From Dioscorea cayenensis subsp. rotundata (Eukaryota; Streptophyta; Magnoliopsida; Dioscoreales; Dioscoreaceae): DNA of 64,000 nucleotides. The notes beneath the pieces were generated by a model, which made no database searches, had not been told where the DNA came from, and was given only the letters and a program-made list of their open reading frames with translations. The position numbers and the translations under genes were made by a program. The stretch lies in NCBI RefSeq assembly GCF_009730915.1, contig NC_052473.1, forward strand, positions 18,992,100 through 19,056,099, given 5' to 3'. Shown here in pieces: positions 37,001-48,700 of the stretch; positions within the stretch are counted from its first letter, which is position 1; each line of letters begins with the position of its first letter.

Positions 37001-37322
37001 AATCTTCAGAGCGAAAATCACTGCTGTTAATTCTAGGTCATGAGTGGGGGATAGTTCACCTCAAATGGCTTCAACTGCCTGGATGCATAAGCCACCACAT
37101 GACCATTCTGCATCAATACACACCCAAGACCAGTTTTACAGGCATTGCTGTAAATGGTAAACCCTTCACCAGGAGACGAAAGTGTGAGAATAGGTGCAAA
37201 CACCAACCGATGCTTTAACTCTTGGAAACTCTGCTCGCATTGATCAGACTCACTGAAATTTTGTTTCTTTCCTCGTAAGCTTTGTTAATGGTGCTGCTAA
37301 GACTGAGAACCCTTCCACTTAC
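34011..37322 (-). pseudogene. Degenerate gypsy pol (RT end, RNase H, integrase, chromodomain)
   Basis: Fragments in order: the RT end/RNase H start (37300-37022, with SPGEGFTIYSNACKTGLGCV) containing stops and a frameshift; RNase H (37021-36431, with [20 protein letters not shown] and [14 protein letters not shown]); integrase core (36300-35716, with VVVDRLTKSAHF, MSDRDTRFVAHFW and AFHPQTNGQS); and, beyond the nested insertion, the pol C-terminus (about 34320-34060). Several stops and shifts interrupt it, so it is not functional. Confidence 0.9.
34346..35543. mobile_element. Non-autonomous DNA transposon nested in the gypsy element
   Basis: A 1.2-kb insertion flanked by the 8-bp duplication gtatgcca (34338-34345 and 35544-35551). 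Ends are imperfect inverted repeats: atgtttttaaaatggaccgg on the left against the complement of ccggtccgagtttcaaaacat on the right. Further ccggtccgaccgaccggtccgg-type palindromic blocks lie just inside. Removing the insertion and one duplication restores the reading frame of the interrupted gypsy pol, which proves it is an insertion. A 143-codon frame inside (34881-35312) does not resemble a transposase. The 8-bp duplication suggests hAT; a Mutator-type 9-bp site with one mismatch is also possible. Confidence 0.85.
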
Positions 37323-37804
37323 ATTTTAATTTTTAGTTATTGTTAGTAATTGTTGGAACGTGCATAAAATGATGGGCTTCACGCCCTACTCGGGTTTAGT
37401 CAAATAGGGTTACATGTGCTCAATCCAACCTTGATTCTATGCTAATAAATTTAATGCAAATGTTATGCAACTAGAATTTACAAGTATGCTGCATAATTCC
37501 AAATTGTATAGTGGCACACACAATATATATCTAACAACAATTGTTTTGAAGAGATAAGGTTTGATGGACATTGGCTATTATGATGAAGATTTTTCCATAA
37601 AAATGCTTTCCGAACTTGATAAAATAAACACTATTTTTGTATTTTTTTTTTACTTTACTATAAATAAAAATTATAATCAATGTTTATTTCCCACAAATAT
37701 AAATATTTTTAGAAACCATCAAAATTACAAAACCTCGGAAGCGGAGCGAGAGAATTATACTAGTATATAAAAATGCTATATACTTAAAAATGTGATATAA
37801 AGGG

Positions 37805-37870
<66 letters not shown>

Positions 37871-40276
37871 TCCAGCCAATGTTGAATGATAATAGGTAAT
37901 TGAATGGAGTTGAATTGTACCTTTCAAAGAACATCAAGTTTTGAGGATATATGTGTAATGTCATATTTTAATCTATAAGGTGTGTATATATATACATGTT
38001 AATATTTTTTAAAAAAATTTTTTAAAAGAGTTTACTCAATAACTGCGTAACTTATATTATTATTTTAAATTTTTTCTAATGAGAATTTGCTACGGAATAT
38101 TCAAAACACCTACCCTTCATGGAAAAATTCTGTGTAAAATCATATAGGATTACACTATAAACATTGGACCCATGCTACGTGATAATACAAGGGATGGATT
38201 AAAAAATTGCTAAGAGAGGCAAAAAAGTAAAAATTAAAAATTTGAAATTCATTATAAAAAATTGCAATGGAATGGAGAATCACACACTTAACAAAATTAT
38301 AATCCAATAGTTGGTGAGTGACCCGGGATTGAAACTCTGTGATGCAACACTGTACAGTGTGAAAAATTACTACTAGAAATATTGTAAAAATACTATACGG
38401 CATTGTTCATCCACTATTTGCTATGTCCCCTGTAGAAGGAGTTGCATATCCACCCATCTAAAGTTGCAAGGCATATGGATTTATAATTATGAGGGTTATG
38501 ATCATCTTAAGGCGTATGTGGTAGGTCGTTATTACCTTGTGTGTTAACCTGTCTCACATGATAGATCCCTAAGAAGTTAAACCACCGTAACTTGATGTAC
38601 TAGTATACATACATATTCTTTTGACAACCCTTTATGGGGTAACACTTGTTACATTCGTAAGAAAAATAATAATAATAATAATAATGAGTACAAAGTTAAA
38701 AGTTAAAGAAGAAAGAAAAAAAACATTTATGTACTTTAAATATTATTTTTAACTGTCAAAGTTAGGCTAGCACAATATCCATTGGACACATTTCAATCAA
38801 TGGTGCTCATGTGCACAAACAGGGGAGGCCTCTTTGTGCACAGGATGCCACTAGAGTCTCCAATGTGGGAGCGCCTTACAGCCCAATCCCTGTACCACCA
38901 TATGAAGACACATGGCCTCATGATTGTTTTTCGTTAGGTTATGTGCACGTCTTAAGTGCGTTTGTCGTATTTGTAAAAAAAAACTTTTTAATTATTTTTC
39001 ATAAAAAAGAATACAAGCATTGCGTTTAGACAAATCCAATAGAAAACTAAAAAATTAGTTTAAAAAGGCAAATTTCAAGATGTTACTACTTTATTTCCCC
39101 AATGCTATAAACTCAATTATTATTAATTTCTTCATTAAGCATCCAAGTGATTCAACATCTCACCCCTCCCCATTCTTAACTCTAGATGGCATAATTAACA
39201 TGTTCCCTAGCACGAAGTCAGCATCAATTTCCTGGGACTGAAATCATTCGTCATGTTTATTAATCTCAAGTACTCTTAACTCTCAAGCTACTTTTTCCAT
39301 CTCTCATTTAGCAAGTATGGTATGTGCCAGTGCCACTGCCTCCTGAGCTACACTAAATGATATTCCTTTTACTATAAATTTTTCTACATACCATTAGTGT
39401 CGTGGGTATTATGAGCGGATATACCTTCGAAGGCTATCACTTTCTTGGATTTAAAACAAAACCAATAAATGATAAAGATACACATGGGGGAACTCCTCGT
39501 ATTTCAAAATGTTTGAGCTTACCGGCTTTGTGTAAGACTTGCAAATCTCAATAATCTACTTTTCTAACAAAGTGAAATTCCCTTATTTACTGCAGTGTTG
39601 AATTTGTTGAATGCCATTCTTCTATGCTTACTATGGATATCTCCTTCAACTAACTATGCATCCTTGCAGACTTTGCCATTATTCCTACAACAAAGGTGAC
39701 GTTCAACTTCACCGGTTTCAGTGATTTGAGTATATCTTGATTGCTACACTTTGATTTTTTTCACCCAACTTTTTTACCACTCTCTTTGGCCCATAAGACA
39801 AGTTGGGTTGGTGGCTGATTAAGCACCATTTCTATGCTTCATGCGAAACACGTTGGCATAGACGCGCAATTTTGGTGATGGGCTTTCTCTAATATTTAAT
39901 TTATTTGGTTTTGGTTTGGAAAAAATAATCGTAATCTCAAATTGGGCAAGGAGTAAACTTGTGGAAAAGGTTAAAAGACTTATTTAATCTTTCCTATACA
40001 CAAGTTAGGGAAGCATGATCAATTGAAGATACAAATAAGCAAAATTTTGAATCTTTTGCGAGTGGACAGCCTTAAAAAATGAGTTTAATCTCAATTGGGG
40101 TGTTGGGAGAGTTGTTAAGGATTTATCTTTATCATGAATTAGCTGTTAATACACTTGGCAACAAATGGCGGGCTTGATTAACTGGTAAAAGCAACAGTCA
40201 GTGCAAGGTGGTATATCCTATATCGTTACAAAATTGTGATGTTGGTACAAATAGGATACTAGACCAAGGTGGGAAC
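37323..40276. other. Repeat-rich, gene-free spacer
   Basis: No gene is supported. Contents include a long AT microsatellite (37809-37865), an AAT tract at about 38668-38686, and a degenerate repeat at about 38510-38770 related to 9110-9330. Moderately complex sequence at 39230-39930 may be an old transposon fragment but has no readable domain. Confidence 0.4.
37809..37865. repeat. (AT)n microsatellite
   Basis: About 28 AT units without interruption. The overlapping minus-strand frame of alternating Ile/Tyr is an artefact of the repeat. Confidence 0.95.
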
Positions 40277-41485
40277 TGTAAGGGTTTCACCTTATGCGCT
40301 CGGCGGTGGACGGTTCCATGCCTAGGGAGGATGACCGATGAAGCCAAGATGGGTCAAAATCCAAATCCAAATGAGGCACTAGTCGTCCGGTGGCCTATGT
40401 GCGGAGGGCGGCCGCACATGATCGGGGATCCCAACCGGGAGTGCCGAGCGAGAGATCTTGCGAGCAGTGCCGCGCTGTCATCGGGAGAGCTCGCTAGGCA
40501 ACGTCAGGGGCGTGATCGCAGCGTGGCAATGGGATCATGACCGAGGAACCGGGATGGGTAATATTTGGCTAAGTATGGGCCAAAAAGGAGCGGATCCGCG
40601 TTAGCATCAGCGATGCTGATCGATATGGACTTATGCGGTCGATCGGCGAGATAGAGGTGGCAGGGCGGGAGCTCTTAGCCGACCCATGAGCCCGACATGA
40701 CACGAGGCGCATGGGCGCGCCACCGAGGGTCTTTCACGAGAGGAATGGCGAGAATTAACGGACTACGAAGCATATCGGCACTGCGGGTCGATGAGCGTAG
40801 CCTGCCGGGAGTATGCGGCGCGATGGCCGGGTGATCCGAGACCGTTACCGATCAGGTGAACAGTGCGATGGGCGGCACTGTAGCGCGATCCTGATGGTGG
40901 CCGGTGAGTGCGGGACACCTGTAGCTCGTGCTTTCTTGATCTTTAGTACCTGTAGCGAGTGTGTTAGTTGTGATCGACGCGATCTGAGCGGTTCTTGGCC
41001 ACAAGTTTCAAGGGCCGGTTCCCTTCTCTTTGGAGAGTGTTTGGCTATAAATAGCCCGCCTCCTCCCTCTCATATGGGCAGCTAGAGACCAAGTAAGGGC
41101 TGAGCTTCCTTGGGAGAGAAGCTTGTTCTTTGGGGCTTAGTTCACCTTCATCTCTTGGTGGAGAGAAGGTCTTGGCTATGTGTCTTGGCTTGTGGTGTAT
41201 TTCGGATCCCTTATATTGAGAGTTTATGTTTTTCTCTCAAGTCTCTTGTCTTGTGCGGTTTTCTTCATGTAGCCTTGGTGTGTTGTGCGGATGATCCATC
41301 CTGGACCCTTCATGATGTCTATGCTTGTGTTTGCATGCTTACTAACCTTGTTGACTTGATAGGGCATGGTTTCTTGCAAGTTCTTGGGCTGATTTTGGTC
41401 CTAAGCATTGAAGGCTGGCTCGGCGCCTTGGTGGTGTGACGAGCGCCGCGCGGTGATCGTTGGTGCGATCGGGAAGGCCGTGACA
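40277..41485 (+). mobile_element. GC-rich solo LTR
   Basis: A 1,209-bp segment that starts TGTAAGGG and ends CCGTGACA. It is flanked by a perfect 5-bp duplication ggaac (40272-40276 and 41486-41490). It has no coding capacity and no partner LTR in the window. A promoter-like box ggctataaatagccc (about 41043) on the plus strand, followed by a leader-like stretch, fits U3/R. Its GC content is far higher than the AT-rich surroundings. A perfect target duplication around one LTR indicates insertion followed by LTR-LTR recombination. Confidence 0.88.
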
Positions 41486-41515
41486 GGAACTATGATGACT
41501 TTTAATAAAATTATA

Positions 41516-41520
41516 ATATA

Positions 41521-41552
<32 letters not shown>

Positions 41553-41568
41553 GATATATATATATATT
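41516..41568. repeat. Interrupted (TA)n microsatellite
   Basis: Alternating TA with a few G interruptions lies 30 bases past the solo LTR's duplicated target site. Confidence 0.9.
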
Positions 41569-41799
41569 GCACAAGAAGTGTACAGATTTTATTATATCTT
41601 ATTAAAATGTTAAAATTTAAACCTAAATAGCCATCTCATTATTATAGAATTTAAGAATTACTAAACAACTGTTTTTAAAAAATAGTTTTTTAAACTATAA
41701 GTAAATCATTGAGATTGAGATTTTTAGTATTATTCCTTAACCTCTCATGGATCCTGGTAGGATGCAAGGGAAGGTATCATTGCTAAAGGGCATTACTAA

Positions 41800-42097
41800 G
41801 GGACTTTATTTGGATTAGACTTTTTGAAAAACTCGTGTTGTTTTTTTAAAGTTAAGCATTTCTGGTTTCAAAAAAGTTGTTTTAGATTAGTTTTTTCTAG
41901 AAAAAGCGAAAACTAAAAAAAGATAAGACAAAGCATGTGTTTTGAGCTAGTCGACTAGCTCGAAAAAAAACTGTTTTTTAATTTATTTTTACAACTTCTG
42001 TTTTTACAGAAAAACTAATCCAAATATAAAATAAAAAAATGCTTAACTTAATTTGGAGAAGCACTTTTATTAAAATAAAATAAATCCAAATAAGGCT
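41800..42097. mobile_element. Foldback (Tourist/PIF-like) MITE
   Basis: A 298-bp element flanked by the trinucleotide TAA (41797-41799 and 42098-42100). Ends are inverted repeats: GGGACTTTATTTGGATT on the left, AGCCTTATTTGGATTT read inward from the right. Complementarity extends inward, for example agttaagcatt on the left with aatgcttaact on the right. The exact centre holds an 18-bp perfect palindrome, gagctagtcgactagctc (41944-41961). A TAA/TTA duplication with this end structure is typical of PIF/Harbinger-derived MITEs. Confidence 0.8.
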
Positions 42098-42764
42098 TAA
42101 GTAACATGTCAAGATATGTTGGCTTGGAGAGAATCTGTAGGGGGAAATTGGGAATATTCAGTTAAACTAAAATTAGTATTCTGGGCAAGCTGGCCAACAA
42201 CCCAAATTGGCAAAACACCTCGGATGCCTCTGTGGGCGGTGTGCGGTGTGCGGCCGCCCGCTTTTGCCCGTCCACCTGTCCCTCTCCCTTTGCGATTCGC
42301 ACGAGATTTGCTAAAATATATATAATAAGAAATGCAATGAACGCGCTCCCTAGTCCCTTCCAATCTTGCCCACTCAGCCCTGCCACCACATAACCGAAGT
42401 TACCGCCGTTACCTTCCCGACCTTGTCCTTATCGTCATCTCTCTCTCTTTCTCCTCTCTTTCTCTCCGCCTCATTTCTTACCCCGCGCTCGGCTTATGTC
42501 ACCCACTTTCCGCATTATATATCTCCACTCTTCAACAAGCTTACCCTTTCCTCTTCCCTTCTGCCTTTTCTTTTCTCTTTCTTCATTCCTGCCCCTTTCC
42601 TGCTATGCGAAAAATTTGTTCGCTTCGCCGTCGCTTCCGGTATAGGTAGTAAATTCAAGGGATAAAACAAACGAGGACAATAAACAAAGGATAGAACGAG
42701 AGGGTGAAGGAGAAAGCATCTTGGAGGAGATTAGATTGGTAGGTTATCCACATAGCATAGTAGA
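42098..42764 (+). promoter_or_regulatory. Promoter and leader of the paladin-like gene
   Basis: Upstream of the ATG at 42765. A plausible TATA box (cgcattatatatctcc) lies at about 42513-42521 and a pyrimidine-rich tract at 42437-42475. If transcription begins near 42545, the leader contains a 14-codon upstream reading frame at 42605-42649. Another AT run (aaaatatatataataa) at about 42312 is an alternative. Confidence 0.45.
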
Positions 42765-45700
42765 ATGACGAAGGTGCCAAGCTCGTCGGCACCATCAATA
42801 TCAGCATCTATTGGTAGCGTGTGTGATGAACCAGAGCACGTTATGAACTGTAGAGGAGGGTCGGTCCTTGGGAAGAAGACCATCCTCAAGAGCGATCACT
42901 TCCCCGGCTGCCAGAACAAGCGCTTGACACCTCAGATTGAGGGCGCTCCCAATTACAGGCAGGTCTGGATTCCCTCCCCTTCCTCTTCTCTTTTATATCT
43001 CTTTCTCTCTCAATGCTTCGTCATCCCAAGGAAAACAAAAAACCACCTCTTTCATGGGAATTCTGCATCTTCTTCAGCTTCCTATCATTTGATCGGGTCA
43101 GGATGACTTCTTGTTGTCACAAGATAGAGCTATCTATTTCTATGTGAAGCTATAGAACGAACGGAAAACTCCTACTCACCTAATAGTTTTTTTAGTGCGA
43201 CACTAGATCCAGTTTTTGCTTGTCGAATTTGTTGTCAACCTATTAAAAACTTGAAGAAGGTAGATCCTACACGGGCTTTTTGCATCCAATGCATCTAAAT
43301 TGCCTGTTTGATGAAACTACTCTGAGCAGCAAAAAAAGGTTTTTTATTTTTTATTTTTTTATTTTTTGGGTAAAAAAGAGGAGTTAACATCAAAAGTTTA
43401 TTTAATGCAACAAGACTTGTAACCACCATTAACATGATTAGGAGGATGAAGATTAGAACAGAAATCACCAAAGACCATATTTCTAGAATCCCAAATGGGT
43501 GCACAAAAATGTGCAGCCTTTTTGTACTTAGAATAGTTTCAACTACTCTTTCACAATGATATACTCTTCATTTCCATTTTGGTTGTTTCTGATGCTTAAC
43601 CCTATAGTTGTGGGATTACTAGATATTATGTTGTATTGTCACTATGCCAACTTCTGTTAATGTAGTCACCATACAGTGGGCTGCCTAAATCCCACCAGAT
43701 ATGGCAATGTTGGGTTTCCTAATCCATCTTTATTAACATGATGATAATGGTTGCATATCTACAGACTGTACATGAATGAGGAGATCTCATAATGAGTTCT
43801 CATATTGAATAGCTTCAAATTAGAAGATTTCATAAGATCGGGACTTTTATCGCACCAAAAGGTGTTATTGGATTTGGTTAACGTATATCATTAATGACAT
43901 CCCCTTCACTGATCACCTATCTCCATATCTAGTTATCTGATAACATGTCTAAAGGTTAGTGAATCTCATTTGTTCAATATGAAGCTTAATGAACCCTAAT
44001 CATTCCTCTTCAAAGTGAATAGGATTGTACTAGGACGGCTCCTCATGCATTATTGTCCCTTTCATTTATCCGTGCTTTATCATTTATTATAGACTTAGGC
44101 AAGGTGGCAAGTCAGCGGTTAATTGGACTACTTGTTGGATCTTGATGGTAATCTTAAGAAGCGCAGGTAAACAGGAGCATTTGTGAAAAATTAAGACACC
44201 TTATGCCATGGTCACTTAGTTTGCAATAGATACTTTAGTGAACCCAGAGAGGTTTCAGCTAACAGGTGTTGTTCTCAGCCAAGTTGGTGATAATATCCTT
44301 TGTAAGTTTGCATCCCCAAAGCTGTCTGGGAGCACTCCTGTTGTAAGATAAAAGCAGACTACCACCATATGTTATCCATTTGAAAGTAAGGTTGGCTGTG
44401 GAGAAATGTGTTAATTAAATATGTAACGCAAAGAGATTGAGCAATCATGATTGTTTGAGAGATGTTAATCAAATATTCCATTGTGTGCTGGTGTTGCTGT
44501 AATGACATGTAAAGTGAGAACTATCTATGACCTATTGCTATGGCTTGTTTGTATTATAAGAATCAGCTATAAACACTGAGTGGAAAAATGATAATCTGGA
44601 TGGCTTCAATAATTTAATTCAAACTTTAGTTTAATGTGCCTTGTTGGTGGATGTATCTTATATTATCTCCTTATCTAGTGAAGATATTGGGGTATATGTC
44701 TCTAAACCATGTGACCTGTGTGTGCTGGAATATATATAAATTGTTTTCATCATATCGCCTTTATTGGAATAACCTTGTAAGATACAACCTTTTTTTTTCA
44801 TATTTGTTCTTTGGTTGGACAACTGACATCAACAAACTGATATTCTGAAACTGGAAGAGATTTTATTTTTCTTCTCTTTTAACTCAGTAATAGTGCTGGA
44901 TCCTTTCTTGTTAAACTATTTATTGAAGTTATACTGAGCTATTATCTGGTTCTATTTTCTCTTTTGCATGAATCTATTATATTGCAGTATTTGATGACAT
45001 ATCTGTATGCATTCTTTTGGACTGCGAGGGAAATATTTATTTTTATTGTTTTAGTTTAATTTTTGTTCCCCTCATTCTACCTATACTTAAAGTGTGATAT
45101 GGAATTAATCATCATTCCTTTTCTGTATTATAACTTATGGTCATGAGTATACTGTGTTATATGCTTGATGTTTCTTTCTCTGGGTATCATGCACACAAAG
45201 TCAATGCTTCTCACTAAATGAGATCCACAAATAACAATTTGAAAAATTATGTCAGACATCAAGAAAGCACTAATTATTCTACATGCATGCATGGGCAGTT
45301 ATTATAGTGTCTACATTCCCTCAGAGAAGTTTTGAAGGGCTTTGCCCGTTCATCGTATGTTTAATCACATGCTTGAATCTATAATTATTCATATCTCCTT
45401 TGCAACTAATTATCTTCATCTTTATGACTTATTTAGGCTGGTTTTTTGCGTGTTCATGGTGTTGCAATACCTACAATTGACGGTATTAGAAATGTACTCA
45501 ATCACATTGGTGCAAAAGGGATGCACAAGCAACAAAGAGTGCTGTGGCACAATCTTCGTGAAGAACCAGTGAGTTTTTGTTGTGCTTTGAATGGAGAGGT
45601 TTTTCTTGGCTGCACAAATTTCCTATCGTTTCCTTATTTTTTTTTCTGGGTATGTATCCTGGGCTCTTGTTCTTTTCATTGTATTTGATTGTTATGATTG

Positions 45701-48700
45701 GTCAAACCCTCGGTTGTTTGACCCAGGTGGTGTACATCAATGGCCGCCCCTTTGTTCTGCGAGATGTGGAAAGACCCTTCTCCAATCTTGAGTATACAGT
45801 ATGTAAAGCCTGAACTCTAGGTTTTTTGTTGGTCGCCTGGATTGGTGTGTGTATATATATATATAGTCATTTAACTGTTGATCTTACGTTACAATGTACC
45901 ATTGTAAAATATGAAGTCTACATCTTTCCATCCCGTGCTGAGTATGGGTAAATCCGGCTTGATAATCGCTCTTTTATTTATGGTATCATTATTTGCCTTT
46001 TAGAGTAAACATGCATTTTTCTGAACAAAATATTAAAGATTGTTCATTGTCATAATGCTATCTATGTTTTCCTTTCCTTGTGTTTCCTCTTTTTCCATCC
46101 TTTTGAAGATAAATTAAATATCTTTACTTCGGCAATGCCTTATCTGATCGTTGTGTTCTTGATTTGCCATCTTAGCAGGGTGCTAAATTGGTGCAACTTT
46201 TGTTTTGTTTCTAGACTCTTATTTTTCACTAATTTTGATGCAAATTAATACTTGTCTCTGTTAAATTCATTTCCTCAAGCACTTGCCAATGTACAATATT
46301 TGAACTATGAAACATCATAAATCATTTTGTGCTTCTCGAGTTTTTTTTTGCTTCAGCTGCAAATTTGTTTGTCTTCCTTTCTTTTGCCTTCACCTCCTTG
46401 CTTGAGATCCAGGCTTATACATTCAGATTCTTATTTACCAAATTAGTCAATTTGAGACTGTTAGTTAGTCTATCACACCACTTTCATCTGCGCTAATATA
46501 TTTTAATAAGCCACACCGCAATCAAGGCGAACAAACTAATTAAACAAATTTTGATGCCATGTTAAGTGCAAACCAAACATATCACATGGGCATGATTTAA
46601 CCAAAAGCTTAAAATTATAGGATGAGAGATTTGGATTTATATTATTTAAATCTTAATTTACCAAATTAATCAATGTAAGAATATCAATTATTCCAATAGT
46701 GAATGGGCTCTAAAAAGTTCCAATTTTTAGAAAAAATACATCCAAGTGCTCTTTCTGTTTCTTTTTTACCTTGATTTTCAAGTCCTTGTGTTTAGCCCGG
46801 TAAGGTTTTTATTGTTCTAGTTCCCTGCATGGCCACTCTTGACTTTGTCTCATCAAAGCAGTCTAGCATTATATCACGTCCTGCATTAAATGTTTATGTA
46901 TTTTATTTTTTAAAATTATAGAGTTTGCTGCCTCACAGAGGATCTTTATTCTGTATTGCTGTCAATGTTGCTCCACCAAGTTTAATCCTGTTTCTATAAA
47001 AGGTCTGCTTTTTCATTCATGCCATGAATGCATGAATCGCTTCTTGTCGTATTGTGCAATGACTCTTGTGTGTTTCAGCCTTATTTGGACCTTTAGACAA
47101 ATCCAGCTTCTTCTTGGACCTCGTCATATCTTTGTTGCACATTTGTCGCGTTGCTGTATATGATTTTTTCCACATTTGCCAAAAATGTATTACTTCTAGG
47201 CTTCTATCGTATCTATCAAGTAACCCTCTTGATCTAACTAATTACATGTTTGACTGTAATAATCTCATGTCTGCTTTAACAAGCTTGCTGTTTTAGTAAG
47301 ACACACATCAGTCTTGATAGTTAGCTAAGTCTTGCAAGTTGCATGAGCTTCATGCAGCATGATGAGATCCACATATGCTTTGTGCTTTCCTTTAATGTTT
47401 AAGCGGCTTTCTTGAAAAACTCACCATATCTTCTTCTGAGTACTTTTTTTTTTTCCTTTCCATTTCCATTATTTCATTTTCATCACTCTTTGAGCATTTA
47501 ACTAGACACTGCAAGAGTTCATTGAACAACACACTGATTGAACAACACACTGAAAAATTTATTTTCTCTTGCACTCTACAAAATTTATCTGAATCAATAA
47601 TTGCCTTCATTCTTTGAGAATGCTATGCTGTTAATCTAGGGAATTAATAGGGCTAGAGTTGAACTGATGGAATCAAGACTGAAGGATGATATCTTGATGG
47701 AAGCTACACAGTAAGAATTTTAACTCTTGCTTTTTTCTTCTTGAATTGTAGTAAATGTTTACATACAGATTCTTTACTTGGTGCATTTGATAAACAGATA
47801 TGGAAATAAGATTCTTGTAACTGATGAACTACCAGATGGTCAGATGGTGGATCAGTGGGAACCTGTAATGCGCGATTCTGTTAAGACACCTCTTGAGGTT
47901 CTATATGTTGTCTGATTTTGTCTTCTCATCTGTATGATGCTTGGCCAGTGAATATTTTCAGATGTTCTGCTAAGTTTTACCAATTTAATGTCAGGTATAT
48001 GAAGAACTTCAGCTAGAAGGGTACCTTGTTGACTATGAGCGTGTTCCCATTACAGATGAAAAGTCCCCCAAGGAACGCGATTTTGACAATCTGGTTAGTC
48101 AGTCTATTCATACCTGTGTTTGTTTTAAATCAGGTAATTATACAAGCATAAATAATATCAATGGGAGAGAGGAGATTAATGAGACTGATCAGTCTAATTA
48201 AGGGCCAATCAATCCCGTAATGATAAAAGCGAGCAATTAGAAAGCATTACTTGTGGCAATTATGTCAGTGGTCCATATCAAAATACAAAGAACTGGAAAG
48301 CATCTATGCCCAAGATAAAAGTATTATAAAGGTCATATTTTCTCTTTATAGATTGCTTGCACCAGGCCAGATTTCAACGGCTTCAAAAAGTCATTGACTC
48401 AGGGGACTTCCCCCAACTCAATTGGTAGCTCTAATTTTGAAGTTCAGCAATCAACTATGTTCTCACTATAGAAATGGAAGAGCAATCAGCTATGTTCTCA
48501 CTATAGAAATGGAAGTTTATCAGTTTATGGCCTCGACAAGGAATGGTTATCTAACCATGGTTGTTGAAAAACTCATGGGTGAGTCAGTGAAAAAGTTGTT
48601 TCCCTTGATAGAGGTCTGGAGTTCAAGTGGTGGCACAAAGAGAAAACGAGTGCCTTGGTCACATTCTCACAAAAAGTAATACTAATAATAATAACCCTCC

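Larger units (their letters stand above)
31521..37322 (-). mobile_element. 5'-truncated Ty3-gypsy chromovirus with 3' LTR
   Basis: The element is on the minus strand. From high to low coordinates it shows the end of reverse transcriptase, RNase H, the integrase zinc-binding/core region, a chromodomain-like C-terminus, a polypurine tract and a complete 3' LTR. The upstream half of pol, gag and the 5' LTR are missing; homology stops abruptly at about 37322. The chromodomain-like tail (VLRRRINGSVEQSF, then a WELESEMRERYP-like segment after a stop) points to a chromovirus, probably of the Tekay/Del type. A separate DNA transposon (34346-35543) is nested in it. Confidence 0.9.
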
